A DNA stretch of 64,000 bases from Microbulbifer salipaludis (GCF_017303155.1 NZ_JAEKJR010000002.1:186001-250000), one strand, 5' to 3'; shown: positions 20,400 to 32,063, counted from the first letter of the stretch. Notes: generated by a model not told the origin, from the sequence alone. Translations and numbers: made by a program.

Positions 20400-21166
20400 T
20401 GTTTCGCCTCCGTATCCGCCAGAGGTGTTTTTTGCGGGGCGCAACCTGGCTCCGTGTGCTGGAATTCCTCCGCGCTGATGGCCACAAACTGGATTCGGTC
20501 CAGGGGCCGGGCGACAAACGGGAAATCTCGCTCCGGCTGAAACAGGGCGAGCGGGGTGCGCCCGATGATCTGCCAGCCGCCGGGCGTGGCCTGTGGATAG
20601 ATCCCGGTCTGGGTCCCGCCGATACCTACCGACCCCGCGGGTACATTGAGTGCCGGACGCGCCTTGCGCGGGCAATGCAGCCGGGTGTCGAGTCCGCCAA
20701 GGTAGAGAAATCCCGGGGTAAATCCGAGCATATGCACCAGGTACTGCGGCGCGGTATGGCGGGAAATAATATCGTCCGGGGTGAGCCCGGAATGTGCGCT
20801 CAGGGCTTGCATGTCCGGCGCGAATGCCGCGTCGTAACACACGGGAATTCGAATCAGGTAGCGCTCGCGCGGCGGTGCTGGCTGCCGGACCGCCGGGCCT
20901 CGTGCGAGCACCGCGAGTGCTTGTTCCAGTTCCGAGGTGTCCGGCCGCCCTGTCCCGGAATCGGGCAGCTGCAACGGATCGAAACACACGGTTAGACACT
21001 GATAGGCGGGCACCAGCTCGGTGACGGCAGGCAATGCGGCCGACTCGATGGATTCCGCGAGGGCGATGATGGATTCGCTCAATTGCTCGCCCGGTTGCGC
21101 CGCAAAACGAATATCCAGGGCGGCGTCGCCATTGGGTGCAATAGTAAAGTGTGGGTCTAGCGACAT
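20396..21166 (-). CDS. pxpB: 5-oxoprolinase subunit B (KipI-like)
   Basis: Partner of PxpC. 256 residues; the conserved segments are IPVCYDAAFAPDM, HMLGFTPGFLYLGGL and PAGSVGIGGTQTGIYP with TPGGWQIIGRTP, all typical of the KipI / allophanate hydrolase subunit 1 family. It overlaps pxpA by 10 bases and pxpC by 4, so the three subunits are translated together. Family members are also found as urea amidolyase parts, but the pxpA neighbour settles the role. Confidence 0.93.
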   Translation of the reverse strand: MSLDPHFTIAPNGDAALDIRFAAQPGEQLSESIIALAESIESAALPAVTELVPAYQCLTVCFDPLQLPDSGTGRPDTSELEQALAVLARGPAVRQPAPPRERYLIRIPVCYDAAFAPDMQALSAHSGLTPDDIISRHTAPQYLVHMLGFTPGFLYLGGLDTRLHCPRKARPALNVPAGSVGIGGTQTGIYPQATPGGWQIIGRTPLALFQPERDFPFVARPLDRIQFVAISAEEFQHTEPGCAPQKTPLADTEAKQ

Positions 21167-21936
21167 ACGCCGATACCTGCCCGCTGCAGTGCGCGGTGTA
21201 ACGCCTGCGCGATGGATTCCGCCTGGGGGTTGTCACCGTGCAGGCAGAGGCTGTCTACGGCGAACTGAAGCGTTTGGCCCTGGATACTGGAAAACGGCTG
21301 GTCGGTGGCGAGGGCCGTAACCTGCTCCAGGCACTGCGTAAAATCCTCGATAACCGCACCGGGCATATTGCGAGGAGCGAGCTGGTGGTCGTTGAGATAA
21401 CGGCGATCCATAAAACCTTCGCGCAACAGCGGGTGCCGGTATCGTTTGGCGGCCCGCTCCATCGCCCCGTTGGCCAGCACAAGCAGCGTTAATCCGGGGA
21501 AGGCCTGCGCGATCAATCCCACCAGATCGTCCGCGAGACGGTCATCGCCTTCCGCGTCGTTGTACAGCGCACCGTGCAGCTTGATATGGGTGAGCGGCAC
21601 CTGCTCTGCCGCGGCAAGTTGCTGCAGGCCCTGTATTTGTTCGCGCACGGCGCGGAGCAGTTCCTGCCGGGGTAGCGCAAGCGTTGTGCGACCGAAATTT
21701 TCCGGATCCGGGTAACCCGGATGGGCACCGGCGGCAATGCCGGCTGCACGCGCATTTTTTAACGACAGCGACATGGTTGTCGCATTGCCCGCATGGCCGC
21801 CGCAGGCAATATTGCAGCGGGAAATATAGCGCATCAGCCGTGCGTCGCGCGCGCAGTCGGCCTCACTATTGCCTTCGCCCAGGTCGCAATTGATATCAAT
21901 CAGAATTGCGGGAGAGGTTGTGCCCGAATGCATCAT
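21157..21936 (-). CDS. pxpA: 5-oxoprolinase subunit A (LamB/YcsF family)
   Basis: Subunit of the 5-oxoprolinase complex. About 259 residues. The signature IDINCDLGEGNSEAD is at the N-terminus, followed by SRCNIACGGHAG and GAHPGYPD, then HIKLHGALYN. The ATG at 21936 (MMHSGTTS) is chosen because it follows an AAGAGAAAAGA purine run; an earlier in-frame start at 22032 would overlap the transporter gene and adds no family sequence. Operon order is transporter-pxpA-pxpB-pxpC. Confidence 0.92.
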   Translation of the reverse strand: MMHSGTTSPAILIDINCDLGEGNSEADCARDARLMRYISRCNIACGGHAGNATTMSLSLKNARAAGIAAGAHPGYPDPENFGRTTLALPRQELLRAVREQIQGLQQLAAAEQVPLTHIKLHGALYNDAEGDDRLADDLVGLIAQAFPGLTLLVLANGAMERAAKRYRHPLLREGFMDRRYLNDHQLAPRNMPGAVIEDFTQCLEQVTALATDQPFSSIQGQTLQFAVDSLCLHGDNPQAESIAQALHRALQRAGIGVCR

Positions 21937-21979
21937 TCTTTTCTCTTGCGCGTTTCTCTTGCGGGTTTCTGTCGAGTGT

Positions 21980-23206
21980 TCACAACCAGCCAAATGCCGA
22001 AGCCAGGCTGCGCCCACCCAGGGCAACGGCAATCAGCAGAACCACTAGCCCCAGCAGATTTTGCCACCAGTTATTGCGGTAAGTACCCAATGCGCGAGTG
22101 TTCATGGCCCACAATAAAAACAGGGTGACGATCGGCAGCAGCAGGCCGTTGGCAATTTGCGCAAACCAGATCAGGCGGATGGGGCGGATGTCCTGGGTGG
22201 CCAGCAGGGCACCGATCACGATGATACTGAGCCAGATGGTGCGAAACTGCAGTGCGTTGAGATCCGCCGGTTTGCCCAGCACACCGCTTAGAGCGTAGGC
22301 CGATGCCAGCGGCGCGGTCAGCGCAGAAGAAATGCCCGCGGCGAACAGGCCTATGCCCATGCAGTACACCGCGGATTTGCCAAACAGCGGCTGCAGCGCC
22401 TGTGCCATATCCCCGGCACTGGCGATGCTCAGCTGGTGGCTGAAAAATGCCGCGGCACTGGTGGACACGATGGCAATGGAAATCAACCCGCCCACCGGGA
22501 TCGAGAAAAAGATATCCCGGCGCGCCGCCGGCAGGTCGTCGGCGGAGTGCCACTTTTTACTGGCACTGGAACTGTGTAAAAACAGGTTGTAGGGCACCAC
22601 CGTGGTGCCGATCAGTGCAATCACGGTGAGTGCCGCACCGCTGGGTACGGTCGGGGTCAGCAGGCCTCGAAACAGCGCCGACAGATCCGGGCGGGTGATG
22701 ATAAAGGTGAGGAGAAACGCGAGGCTCATCAGCGCCACCAGCACGATCAGGGCGCGCTCGATAAGGCGGTAGTTGCCGCTCCACAACAGGGCGGCGGCGA
22801 TGGCGGCAACCACCATGGGCCACAGGGAGGTCGTGCCCGCGGCCAGCTCAGTATCAGTGAGCAGTTTCAGACCGAGGCTGGCGCCGGCCAGGTTGCCGCC
22901 TTCGTACGCAGCATTGCCGATCACGATTGCGCCAATCACCAGCCCCAGGGCGGGCCAGCGCAGCAGTGGGTGGCGGAGAAACTGGCGAATGTTTTCCCCC
23001 AGCCCAGCGCCGGTAACGACGCCGAGGCGCGCGGCCATTTCCTGCAAAATGATGCTCGCGAGAATGGCAAACAGCAGCGCCCACAGCAGCGCATAACCGT
23101 ACTGGGCACCGGCCAGGCTGGCAGTGATGACCGTGCCCGGCCCGATAAATGCGGCGGCGACCATGGTCGCCGGGCCGATACTGAGGGAAGGTTTTATTTT
23201 TTTCAT
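21980..23206 (-). CDS. Nramp-fold membrane transporter lacking the metal-site motifs
   Basis: 408 residues, about eleven transmembrane segments, LeuT-fold Nramp/MntH family by overall sequence (GPATMVAAAFIGPGT, LIGTTVVPYNLFLHSS). The two metal-binding motifs are changed: TM1 DPGN is GPGT (residues 22-25), and the TM6 MPH is VPY (residues 204-206). Loss of the Asp, Asn, Met and His makes Mn or Fe transport unlikely. It is the first gene of the pxpABC operon, 43 bases upstream of pxpA, so a role in uptake of 5-oxoproline or a related organic solute is a reasonable inference, not shown. Confidence 0.85.
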   Translation of the reverse strand: MKKIKPSLSIGPATMVAAAFIGPGTVITASLAGAQYGYALLWALLFAILASIILQEMAARLGVVTGAGLGENIRQFLRHPLLRWPALGLVIGAIVIGNAAYEGGNLAGASLGLKLLTDTELAAGTTSLWPMVVAAIAAALLWSGNYRLIERALIVLVALMSLAFLLTFIITRPDLSALFRGLLTPTVPSGAALTVIALIGTTVVPYNLFLHSSSASKKWHSADDLPAARRDIFFSIPVGGLISIAIVSTSAAAFFSHQLSIASAGDMAQALQPLFGKSAVYCMGIGLFAAGISSALTAPLASAYALSGVLGKPADLNALQFRTIWLSIIVIGALLATQDIRPIRLIWFAQIANGLLLPIVTLFLLWAMNTRALGTYRNNWWQNLLGLVVLLIAVALGGRSLASAFGWL

Positions 23207-23251
23207 TGAAATTCCCGGGGGTGGTGGCGCGTTCGCGTCGGTATCTGTGGC

Positions 23252-26077
<2,826 letters not shown>

Positions 26078-26152
26078 TGGGCGTCCTGTTGTGTTGCTGG
26101 CTGCGGTGTTGCCAACCAGGCCCGGATGGAACCGGGCGGGGGAAAACGGTCA

Positions 26153-26180
26153 AGTATAATCTGGCGCGCCAGTGTGCGAA
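26153..26180 (-). promoter_or_regulatory. Candidate uvrA promoter, overlapping a plus-strand -10
   Basis: On the minus strand, TTCGCA (26175-26180), a 16-base spacer and TATACT (26153-26158) form a likely uvrA promoter with a leader near 70 bases. A plus-strand TATAAT (26155-26160) facing manC overlaps the same -10, so the two genes appear to share a divergent promoter core; the plus-strand -35 is poor. Confidence 0.5.
26161..26172. promoter_or_regulatory. 12-bp palindrome in the uvrA/manC promoter core
   Basis: CTGGCGCGCCAG is a perfect palindrome. It sits in the spacer of the minus-strand promoter and directly downstream of the plus-strand TATAAT, where a bound protein would affect both directions. 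The protein is unknown. Confidence 0.4.
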
Positions 26181-26214
26181 AATGCAGCGCGCCCTGTCGA
26201 GGGAATAATTCCCG

Positions 26215-26251
26215 TGAATAACCCCAATGAATAACCCCAATGAATAACCCA
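26215..26251 (+). repeat. 13-bp tandem repeat in the manC leader
   Basis: TGAATAACCCCAA occurs at 26215-26227 and 26228-26240, followed by a partial third copy, TGAATAACCCA, at 26241-26251. The array ends 17 bases before the manC ATG. Each copy starts a mini reading frame, and because 13 is not a multiple of 3 each lies in a new frame. Confidence 0.85.
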
Positions 26252-26272
26252 GTGTGGATACGGAAATCATGA
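26240..26272 (+). CDS. Candidate leader peptide coupled to manC
   Basis: The ATG in the second/third repeat opens [10 protein letters not shown], whose TGA stop overlaps the manC ATG (ATGA at 26269-26272). Two upstream copies, GTG at 26214 (preceded by GAGGGA, nine bases away) and ATG at 26227, each give MNNPNE and overlap in a chain. The reading frames are certain; translation is inferred from the ribosome binding site and overlaps. Confidence 0.35.
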   Translation: MNNPVWIRKS

Positions 26273-27672
26273 TCCCTGTCATTCTCTGCGGTGGTACCGG
26301 CTCGCGTTTGTGGCCGCTGTCCCGCGAAGCATATCCGAAACAATTCCTGTCTCTGACGGGCCACCAGACCATGTTGCAGGCCACTGCGCTGAGACTGGAT
26401 GGTCTGGCGGGCGTACAGCCCCCGATACTGGTGTGCAACGAGAATCACCGCTTTGCTGCCGCCGAGCAGCTGCTGGAAGTGGATCGAGCGCCCCAGTCAA
26501 TCCTGCTGGAGCCCTGCGCGCGCAATACAGCCCCCGCCATTGCGCTGGCGGCCCTGGCCGCGGCCGAACAGGGAGACGATCCCTTGTTGCTGGTGCTGCC
26601 GGCGGACCACGTGGTCGCCGACGCAGCAGGCTTCCACCGGGCGGTGGCGGCGGCGACAGTGCTGGCTGAGAGCGGCCATCTGGTGACCTTCGGTATCGTG
26701 CCCACCAGCCCGGAGACCGGCTATGGCTATATTCGCAGCGGCGACGCGGTGGCCGAGGGGTGGAAAGTGGCAGAGTTTGTCGAAAAACCGGACCTGCCCA
26801 CTGCAGAACAATACCTGGCCAGTGGCGAGTACAACTGGAACAGCGGCATGTTCCTGTTCCGCGCCTCCCGCTACCTGGAAGAGCTGGCGCAGCATCATCC
26901 GCAGATGCTTGAAGCCTGCCGTGCGGCCTATGCCGGTGCGGTGCGCGATCTCGATTTCACCCGCATCGATGGCGATGCTTTCAGTCGCTGCCCGTCGGAT
27001 TCCGTGGACTATGCGGTGATGGAAAAGACAGAGTCCGCTGCGGTGGTACCCATGCAGGCGGGTTGGAGCGATGTAGGTTCCTGGTCCGCCCTGTGGGAAC
27101 TGGCAGAGCGGGACGAGAGTGACAATCTGCTGCGTGGCGATGTGCTGGCCGAAGATGCGTCCGGCTGCTTGGTGCACGGCGGTGATCGTCTGGTGGGTAT
27201 TCTCGGCGTACGGGACCTGGTGGTCGTGGACACCGACGATGCGCTAATGGTGGCAGACAAAAGCCGCGTGCAGGAAGTGAAAACACTGGTGCAGCGTCTC
27301 AAGCAGAGTGAGCGCAGCGAGGCAGAAAATCACCGCAAAGTATTTCGCCCTTGGGGCTACTACGACTCCATCGACGGCGGCCCCCGTTTTCAGGTGAAAC
27401 GCATTGTGGTCAAGCCCGGCTGTCAGCTGTCCCTGCAGATGCACCACCACCGCGCCGAACACTGGATTGTGGTGCGGGGTACCGCCAAGGTGACGCGCGG
27501 CGACGACCAGATTCTGCTGACGGAAAACGAATCCACCTTTATTCCGCTGGGGGTTGTGCACCGCCTGGAAAATCCCGGCACCATTCCGCTGGAATTGATT
27601 GAGGTGCAGTCCGGCAGCTATCTGGGTGAAGACGACATTGTGCGCTTCGAAGACCAGTACGGACGCAATTGA
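26269..27672 (+). CDS. manC: Mannose-1-phosphate guanylyltransferase / mannose-6-phosphate isomerase
   Basis: Bifunctional enzyme making GDP-mannose (type II, AlgA/ManC/CpsB family). 467 residues. The N-terminal nucleotidyltransferase carries [21 protein letters not shown] (in parts [12 protein letters not shown] and YPKQF), FVEKPD and the catalytic-domain region ending near 340; the C-terminal cupin isomerase domain has [26 protein letters not shown] and [14 protein letters not shown]. The ATG at 26269 is preferred to an in-frame GTG at 26254. It sits between uvrA and the MFS gene, which are usually adjacent, and works with manB and galU downstream in precursor supply for surface polysaccharide. 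Confidence 0.95.
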   Translation: MIPVILCGGTGSRLWPLSREAYPKQFLSLTGHQTMLQATALRLDGLAGVQPPILVCNENHRFAAAEQLLEVDRAPQSILLEPCARNTAPAIALAALAAAEQGDDPLLLVLPADHVVADAAGFHRAVAAATVLAESGHLVTFGIVPTSPETGYGYIRSGDAVAEGWKVAEFVEKPDLPTAEQYLASGEYNWNSGMFLFRASRYLEELAQHHPQMLEACRAAYAGAVRDLDFTRIDGDAFSRCPSDSVDYAVMEKTESAAVVPMQAGWSDVGSWSALWELAERDESDNLLRGDVLAEDASGCLVHGGDRLVGILGVRDLVVVDTDDALMVADKSRVQEVKTLVQRLKQSERSEAENHRKVFRPWGYYDSIDGGPRFQVKRIVVKPGCQLSLQMHHHRAEHWIVVRGTAKVTRGDDQILLTENESTFIPLGVVHRLENPGTIPLELIEVQSGSYLGEDDIVRFEDQYGRN

Positions 27673-27785
27673 GGCGATACTCGCCATAGCCTTGATCTAT
27701 CTAGCGATCGGGCAATGGGGGATCAACCTCCGTTGCCTGCGCTGTTACAATGCGGCCCGTTTTTTCGCCGTGTCCGGAATTTTGC

Positions 27786-28958
27786 ATGAACCCCACTGAA
27801 CGCCGCGCGCTCGCCGGTCTCGCCTCCCTGTACGTATTCCGCATGCTGGGCCTGTTTATGGTGCTGCCTGTGCTGTCCCTGTACGGCACAGAATACAGCG
27901 GGAGTACGCCGGCATTGCTGGGTCTGGCACTGGGCGCCTACGGCCTGAGCCAGGCCATTCTGCAGATTCCCCTGGGGGTGCTGAGTGACCGCTGGGGGCG
28001 CAAGCCGGTGATCTTCCTCGGCCTCGGGATTTTTGCCTTGGGCTCGGTAGTGGCGGCGCTGACCGATTCCGTGTGGGGGCTGATCGCCGGGCGTATTCTG
28101 CAGGGAGCCGGTGCCATCGCCGCGGCAACCATGGCCCTGGCCGCGGACCTGACGCGGGATGAGAACCGCGGTAAAGCCATGGCCGTGATCGGTGCATCGA
28201 TCGGTGTGGCTTTTGTACTCGCGGTGGTGCTGGGGCCACTGTTAGCAGGGTTTGGTGGGCTGTCGGCGATTTTCTGGCTGACCGCGCTGCTGGCGCTCTG
28301 CGGCATATTGCTGGTGTGGCGATTGGTACCGAATCCTCAGGCGTCCGCGCGTCGCGCCCCGCAAAAGGGCGATTTTGCCCGCCTGTTGGCCCAGGGCGAC
28401 GTGTGGCGACTGGTGTGCGGGGTGTTTTTCCTGCACCTGCTGCTGACCATGTTGTTTGTGCCGCTGCCACTGCAGCTTGTGGACAAGTTGCATCTCGCCA
28501 GTGAGCAGCACTGGAAACTGTACGGCCCGCTGATGCTGGGGGCGTTTGTGATCATGCTGCCGCTGATGCGGTTGGCCGAAAAGCGTCACAAGGTGCCTGC
28601 GGCCATGCGCTTGGCATTGCTGGGGCTGGTGTTTGGCGGTGTGGCGCTGATGCCCCAGGTCGAAGGGCGCTGGACAGTGCTGTGCCTGGGCATGTTCTTT
28701 GTTGCCTTCAACCTGCTGGAGGCCCTGCTGCCGGCGCAGCTGACCCGCATTGCACCGGCGGAATGCCGCGGCGCGGCCACCGGCCTGTATGCAACCCTGC
28801 AGTTCCTCGGTGCCTTTGTTGGCGGCAGCCTCGGTGGCCTGGTGTTTGGGCTGGGCGGCGCCGGTGCTGTGGCCACCCTGGCGCTGGGGGTGCTGGTGCT
28901 GTGGGCGCTGGCCTGGTGGCAGATGCGCGCGCAGCAGGTTTCTCTGGCGGGCAGCTGA
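27786..28958 (+). CDS. MFS transporter
   Basis: 390 residues, twelve predicted transmembrane helices, drug/solute proton-antiporter type. Motif A between TM2 and TM3 is GVLSDRWGRKPV; TM4 has GRILQGAGAIAA, like the YajR/Bcr-type exporters. The YajR C-terminal soluble domain is absent. The ATG at 27786 begins MNPTERRALAGLASLYVFR. In Pseudomonas an MFS gene of this kind lies between uvrA and ssb (recalled), and the same holds here apart from the inserted manC. Substrate unknown. Confidence 0.88.
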   Translation: MNPTERRALAGLASLYVFRMLGLFMVLPVLSLYGTEYSGSTPALLGLALGAYGLSQAILQIPLGVLSDRWGRKPVIFLGLGIFALGSVVAALTDSVWGLIAGRILQGAGAIAAATMALAADLTRDENRGKAMAVIGASIGVAFVLAVVLGPLLAGFGGLSAIFWLTALLALCGILLVWRLVPNPQASARRAPQKGDFARLLAQGDVWRLVCGVFFLHLLLTMLFVPLPLQLVDKLHLASEQHWKLYGPLMLGAFVIMLPLMRLAEKRHKVPAAMRLALLGLVFGGVALMPQVEGRWTVLCLGMFFVAFNLLEALLPAQLTRIAPAECRGAATGLYATLQFLGAFVGGSLGGLVFGLGGAGAVATLALGVLVLWALAWWQMRAQQVSLAGS

Positions 28959-29027
28959 GCCCGGACCACCGGTCTGGCGCCTGCGCATTTGGCGGCGGTG
29001 ACGCCTCCGGGTGAGTGTTGTATGCTG

Positions 29028-29043
29028 CTGGATATAAATACAC
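29028..29043. promoter_or_regulatory. Degenerate LexA-like site before ssb
   Basis: CTGG-ATATAAAT-ACAC matches the gammaproteobacterial LexA pattern CTGT-N8-ACAG at all but two positions and has the usual AT-rich centre. It lies about 120 bases before ssb. SOS control of ssb is known in E. coli; here it is a weak candidate only. Confidence 0.3.
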
Positions 29044-29162
29044 TGTTGGCGGTGCCGGGCCGGTCGCAAGACCAGCCCGGCGCCGCCTTCCCAATTTTGA
29101 ACTTTTGAAGACTGAACGGGCCTCCGCCTTACCCGGGAGAGGCCTTCGGAGAGGAGAGGCTT

Positions 29163-29747
29163 ATGGCCAGGGGCGTAAACAAAGTAATCCTGATTGGCAA
29201 CCTGGGCGGCGACCCGGAAACCCGCTACATGCCCAGCGGTGGTGCGGTTACCAATATCACCCTGGCGACCTCGGAAACCTGGAAAGACAAGCAGACCGGC
29301 CAGCAGCAAGAGCGTACCGAGTGGCACCGCGTGGTGTTCTTCAACCGCCTCGCCGAAATTGCCGGCGAGTACCTGCGCAAGGGCAGCAAGGTCTATCTCG
29401 AGGGCTCGCTGCGCACCCGCAAGTGGCAGGACAAGCAGTCTGGCCAGGATCGCTACACCACTGAAATCGTCGCCAGCGAAATGCAAATGCTGGATGGCCG
29501 CGGTGAGCAGGGCGGCGGTGGCTTCCAGCAGGGCGGCCAGGGCGGCGGTTACGCTCCGCAGGGTCAGCAAGGCGGTGGTTTTGCTCAGGGTGGCCAGCAG
29601 GGTGGCGGTTATCAGGACGAGTTCTCCCAGGGCCGCTCTGCACCGTCCCCCATGGCCCCCGCGCAACAGCCCGCTAACAAGCCGGCGGGCAACCAGCCGC
29701 CGGCAGGTGGCTTCGACAACAGCTTTGACGACGATATTCCCTTCTAA
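29163..29747 (+). CDS. ssb: Single-stranded DNA-binding protein
   Basis: Protects ssDNA and recruits repair and replication partners. 194 residues: an OB-fold DNA-binding domain (about 1-112, [21 protein letters not shown]), a Gly/Gln-rich linker (about 115-185), and the acidic interaction tip ending DDDIPF. The linker is built from GGQGGGY-like runs. GGAGAGGAGAGG lies just before the ATG. Confidence 0.97.
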   Translation: MARGVNKVILIGNLGGDPETRYMPSGGAVTNITLATSETWKDKQTGQQQERTEWHRVVFFNRLAEIAGEYLRKGSKVYLEGSLRTRKWQDKQSGQDRYTTEIVASEMQMLDGRGEQGGGGFQQGGQGGGYAPQGQQGGGFAQGGQQGGGYQDEFSQGRSAPSPMAPAQQPANKPAGNQPPAGGFDNSFDDDIPF

Positions 29748-29773
29748 GTAGCAGAGCGGGGAGCGTGAGCGCC

Positions 29774-30634
29774 ATGCATCATACGGGGTACCAGCCGGAT
29801 ACGGTGGCGCTGATCGGTGCCGGCAACGCCATTGACAGCGCCCTGCAGAAAGGACTCCAGAAAGTGGGGTTTCGTGTGCAGTTGCTCAACCGGGAGCAGT
29901 TGCAGGCGGACCATTTCCCGGCCCGTGCCGGCGCCATTGTGATCAATGCCGCCAGTTGTGGTGGTGGTGCCCGTATGGGCGAGGCGCGTGCGGTGTGCGA
30001 GGCGTTGTCCGGCTTGCCTTATACGGCGTTGCTGCACCTTTCTTCCTACGGCGTGTACGGCCGTTCCCGGCGCAAAAAAATCGATGAAGACGAGGAGCCA
30101 TCGCCGACCACCGGGCGCGGGCGCGACTGGCTGGCCTGCGAGGAGGCCCTGTCAGGGGCTGACAACGTGAGTATTCTGCGTCTAGGGTGGCAGGTCGATC
30201 GCAGCGAAGATGCGCTGCTCGGGCGTATCCTGCGCAGCCTGCTGGACGGCAAGCCGGTGATTCTCGACGACAACAGCAAGGGCAACCCGGTGACGGTGTC
30301 AGACCTCGTGCGGGTCACGGTTGCCATCGCGCAACAGCTGGCCAGTGGTGGCCCGCGTTCGGGCCTGTATCACTACGGTTCGGCGGATAGCTGTACCGCA
30401 ATGGCGTTCGGCAGTGAAGTGGTTGACCGTGTGCGCTCACTCTACGGCGAGGACTTTGCCGCAGAACTGGTCACATTGTTGCCGGCCGAGGAGGACCGCA
30501 CCTTCGTGCTGGGCTGTGAGCGGTTGCGGGATGTATTCGGTATCCAGCAGCGCAGCTGGCGCCAGGGGCTTACCCGCCAGGTAGAATTGTGGCTGGAGCG
30601 CTTGCAGAAAGCTGAGCCCAGAGGTGAGCGGTGA
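29774..30634 (+). CDS. NAD(P)-dependent epimerase/reductase-like protein (extended SDR)
   Basis: 286 residues with a Rossmann fold: the N-terminal nucleotide loop is degenerate (VALIGAGNAIDSAL), the catalytic motif is present as HLSSYGVYG, and the C-terminal half (VILDDNSKGNPVTVSDLVRV, cited in parts) resembles RmlD-type dTDP-sugar reductases. A Lys three residues after the Tyr is absent (YGRSRRKK), so activity may differ from standard SDR enzymes. The ATG at 29774 is preferred over GTG 29765, which is too close to the GGGGAG site. It follows ssb by 26 bases. Substrate unknown. Confidence 0.75.
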   Translation: MHHTGYQPDTVALIGAGNAIDSALQKGLQKVGFRVQLLNREQLQADHFPARAGAIVINAASCGGGARMGEARAVCEALSGLPYTALLHLSSYGVYGRSRRKKIDEDEEPSPTTGRGRDWLACEEALSGADNVSILRLGWQVDRSEDALLGRILRSLLDGKPVILDDNSKGNPVTVSDLVRVTVAIAQQLASGGPRSGLYHYGSADSCTAMAFGSEVVDRVRSLYGEDFAAELVTLLPAEEDRTFVLGCERLRDVFGIQQRSWRQGLTRQVELWLERLQKAEPRGER

Positions 30635-30670
30635 GAGGTGAGAGCCCAGTGGTGAGAGTCCAAAGGTAAG
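30623..30670 (+). repeat. Short GGTGAG direct repeats
   Basis: GGTGAG occurs at 30623, 30630, 30637 and 30651, and GGTAAG at 30665, interleaved with GAGCCCAG copies. The array spans the stop codon of the epimerase-like gene and the spacer before the terminator. Confidence 0.6.
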
Positions 30671-30680
30671 AGTTGCATAC

Positions 30681-30717
30681 AAAAAAGGGCGAGTCGCAGT
30701 GCGGCTCGCCCTTTTTT
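30681..30717. terminator. Bidirectional terminator
   Basis: AAAAAAGGGCGAG (30681-30693) pairs with CTCGCCCTTTTTT (30705-30717). It ends the epimerase-like gene on one strand and fabB on the other. Confidence 0.92.
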
Positions 30718-30747
30718 GTGTCTGCCAGATGGCGTTGATAAAGTCGA

Positions 30748-31971
30748 TCAGACCTTGTCGAACACCAGGCTGGCATTAGTACCACCGAAGCCGAAGCTGT
30801 TGGAGAGTGCGCGGCGCACCTCGGTCTGCCGCAGCTCGGTCACCAGATCCAGGCCTTCGGCCGCTTCATCCACCGTCTCCACGTTGGCGGAGGCGGCGAT
30901 AAAGTCGTTTTGCATCATCAGCAGGCTGTAAATGGCTTCCTGCACACCAGCGGCACCCAGGGAGTGGCCGGTCAGGGACTTGGTGGAGGCAAATGCCGGC
31001 ACCGCGTTACCGAACACTTCCTTCATGGCGCGCAACTCGGCTACATCGCCCACGGGGGTAGAGGTGCCGTGGGTATTGATGTAGTCGACGCCACCTTCCA
31101 GGCCCTTGCCATCCATGCCGGCCAGTGCCTGTTGCATGCAGCGTGCTGCACCTTCACCGCTCGGCGCCACCATGTCGTAACCGTCGGAGGTGGCACCGTA
31201 GCCCACCAGTTCGGCAATGATGTTCGCACCGCGCGCCTTGGCGTGCTCGTATTCCTCCAGCACCACGCAGCCGCCACCGCCGGCGATAACAAAGCCATCG
31301 CGATTGGCGTCGTAAGGGCGGGATGCGGTGGTCGGGGCATCGTTGTACTTGGAAGACAGCGCACCCATGGCGTCAAACAGGTGCGTCAGGCTCCAGGCCA
31401 GCTCTTCGCCACCACCGGCAAATACCACATCCTGCTTGCCCATCTGGATCAGCTCTGCACCGTTGCCGATGCAGTGCGCAGAAGTGGCGCAGGCGGAGGA
31501 GATGGAGTAGTTCACGCCCTTGATCTTGAACGGCGTGGCCAGGCACGCGGAGACGGTACTGCCCATCACCTGGGGCACCCGGTAGGCGCCAACGCGGCGC
31601 ACACCCTTGGTCTTCAGGATGTTGGCAGACTCGATAATGGCAGCGGTAGAGGTGCCGCCAGAGCCCATCACCAGGCCGGTGCGTGGGTTGGAGACGTCCG
31701 ATTCTTCCAGGCCAGACATTGCGATGGCTTCGGCCATGGAAATGTAAGCGTAGGCGGCGGAGTCGCCCATAAACCGCAGGTGCTTGCGGTCGATATGTTC
31801 CTTGAAGTCGATATCGACCACACCGGCGATCTGGCTGCGCAGACCCAGCTCGGCGTACTCATCCATATAGCGGATGCCGCTGCGGCCGGCTTTCAGGGAG
31901 GCCAGCACTTCTTGCGTGTTGTTACCAATGCAGGAAGTGATGCCCATTCCGGTAATGACTACCCGGCGCAT
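30748..31971 (-). CDS. fabB: 3-oxoacyl-ACP synthase I
   Basis: Condensing enzyme that elongates fatty acids and is required with FabA for unsaturated fatty acid synthesis. 407 residues. Active-site Cys in [13 protein letters not shown], His in [11 protein letters not shown] and second His in [12 protein letters not shown]; the C-terminus has [14 protein letters not shown]. It starts [19 protein letters not shown]. It is 92 bases downstream of fabA in the same operon. Confidence 0.97.
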   Translation of the reverse strand: MRRVVITGMGITSCIGNNTQEVLASLKAGRSGIRYMDEYAELGLRSQIAGVVDIDFKEHIDRKHLRFMGDSAAYAYISMAEAIAMSGLEESDVSNPRTGLVMGSGGTSTAAIIESANILKTKGVRRVGAYRVPQVMGSTVSACLATPFKIKGVNYSISSACATSAHCIGNGAELIQMGKQDVVFAGGGEELAWSLTHLFDAMGALSSKYNDAPTTASRPYDANRDGFVIAGGGGCVVLEEYEHAKARGANIIAELVGYGATSDGYDMVAPSGEGAARCMQQALAGMDGKGLEGGVDYINTHGTSTPVGDVAELRAMKEVFGNAVPAFASTKSLTGHSLGAAGVQEAIYSLLMMQNDFIAASANVETVDEAAEGLDLVTELRQTEVRRALSNSFGFGGTNASLVFDKV

Positions 31972-32063
31972 AGTGATCTCCAGTAAAACTTGTCGAGTGA
32001 ATTGTTATTGTTTTATGTAACAGTGCGTTTATGTAACAGAGTCTGCTGTGACAGGCAAACCGC

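Noticed and set aside
20400..21236. N-terminal extension of pxpC to 589 codons
   Set aside because: The extension is pxpB read in another frame (Arg/Pro-rich, no family match). The true pxpC start overlaps the pxpB stop.
26078..26268. LexA (SOS) box in front of uvrA
   Set aside because: CTGT occurs twice, but neither has ACAG eight bases on.
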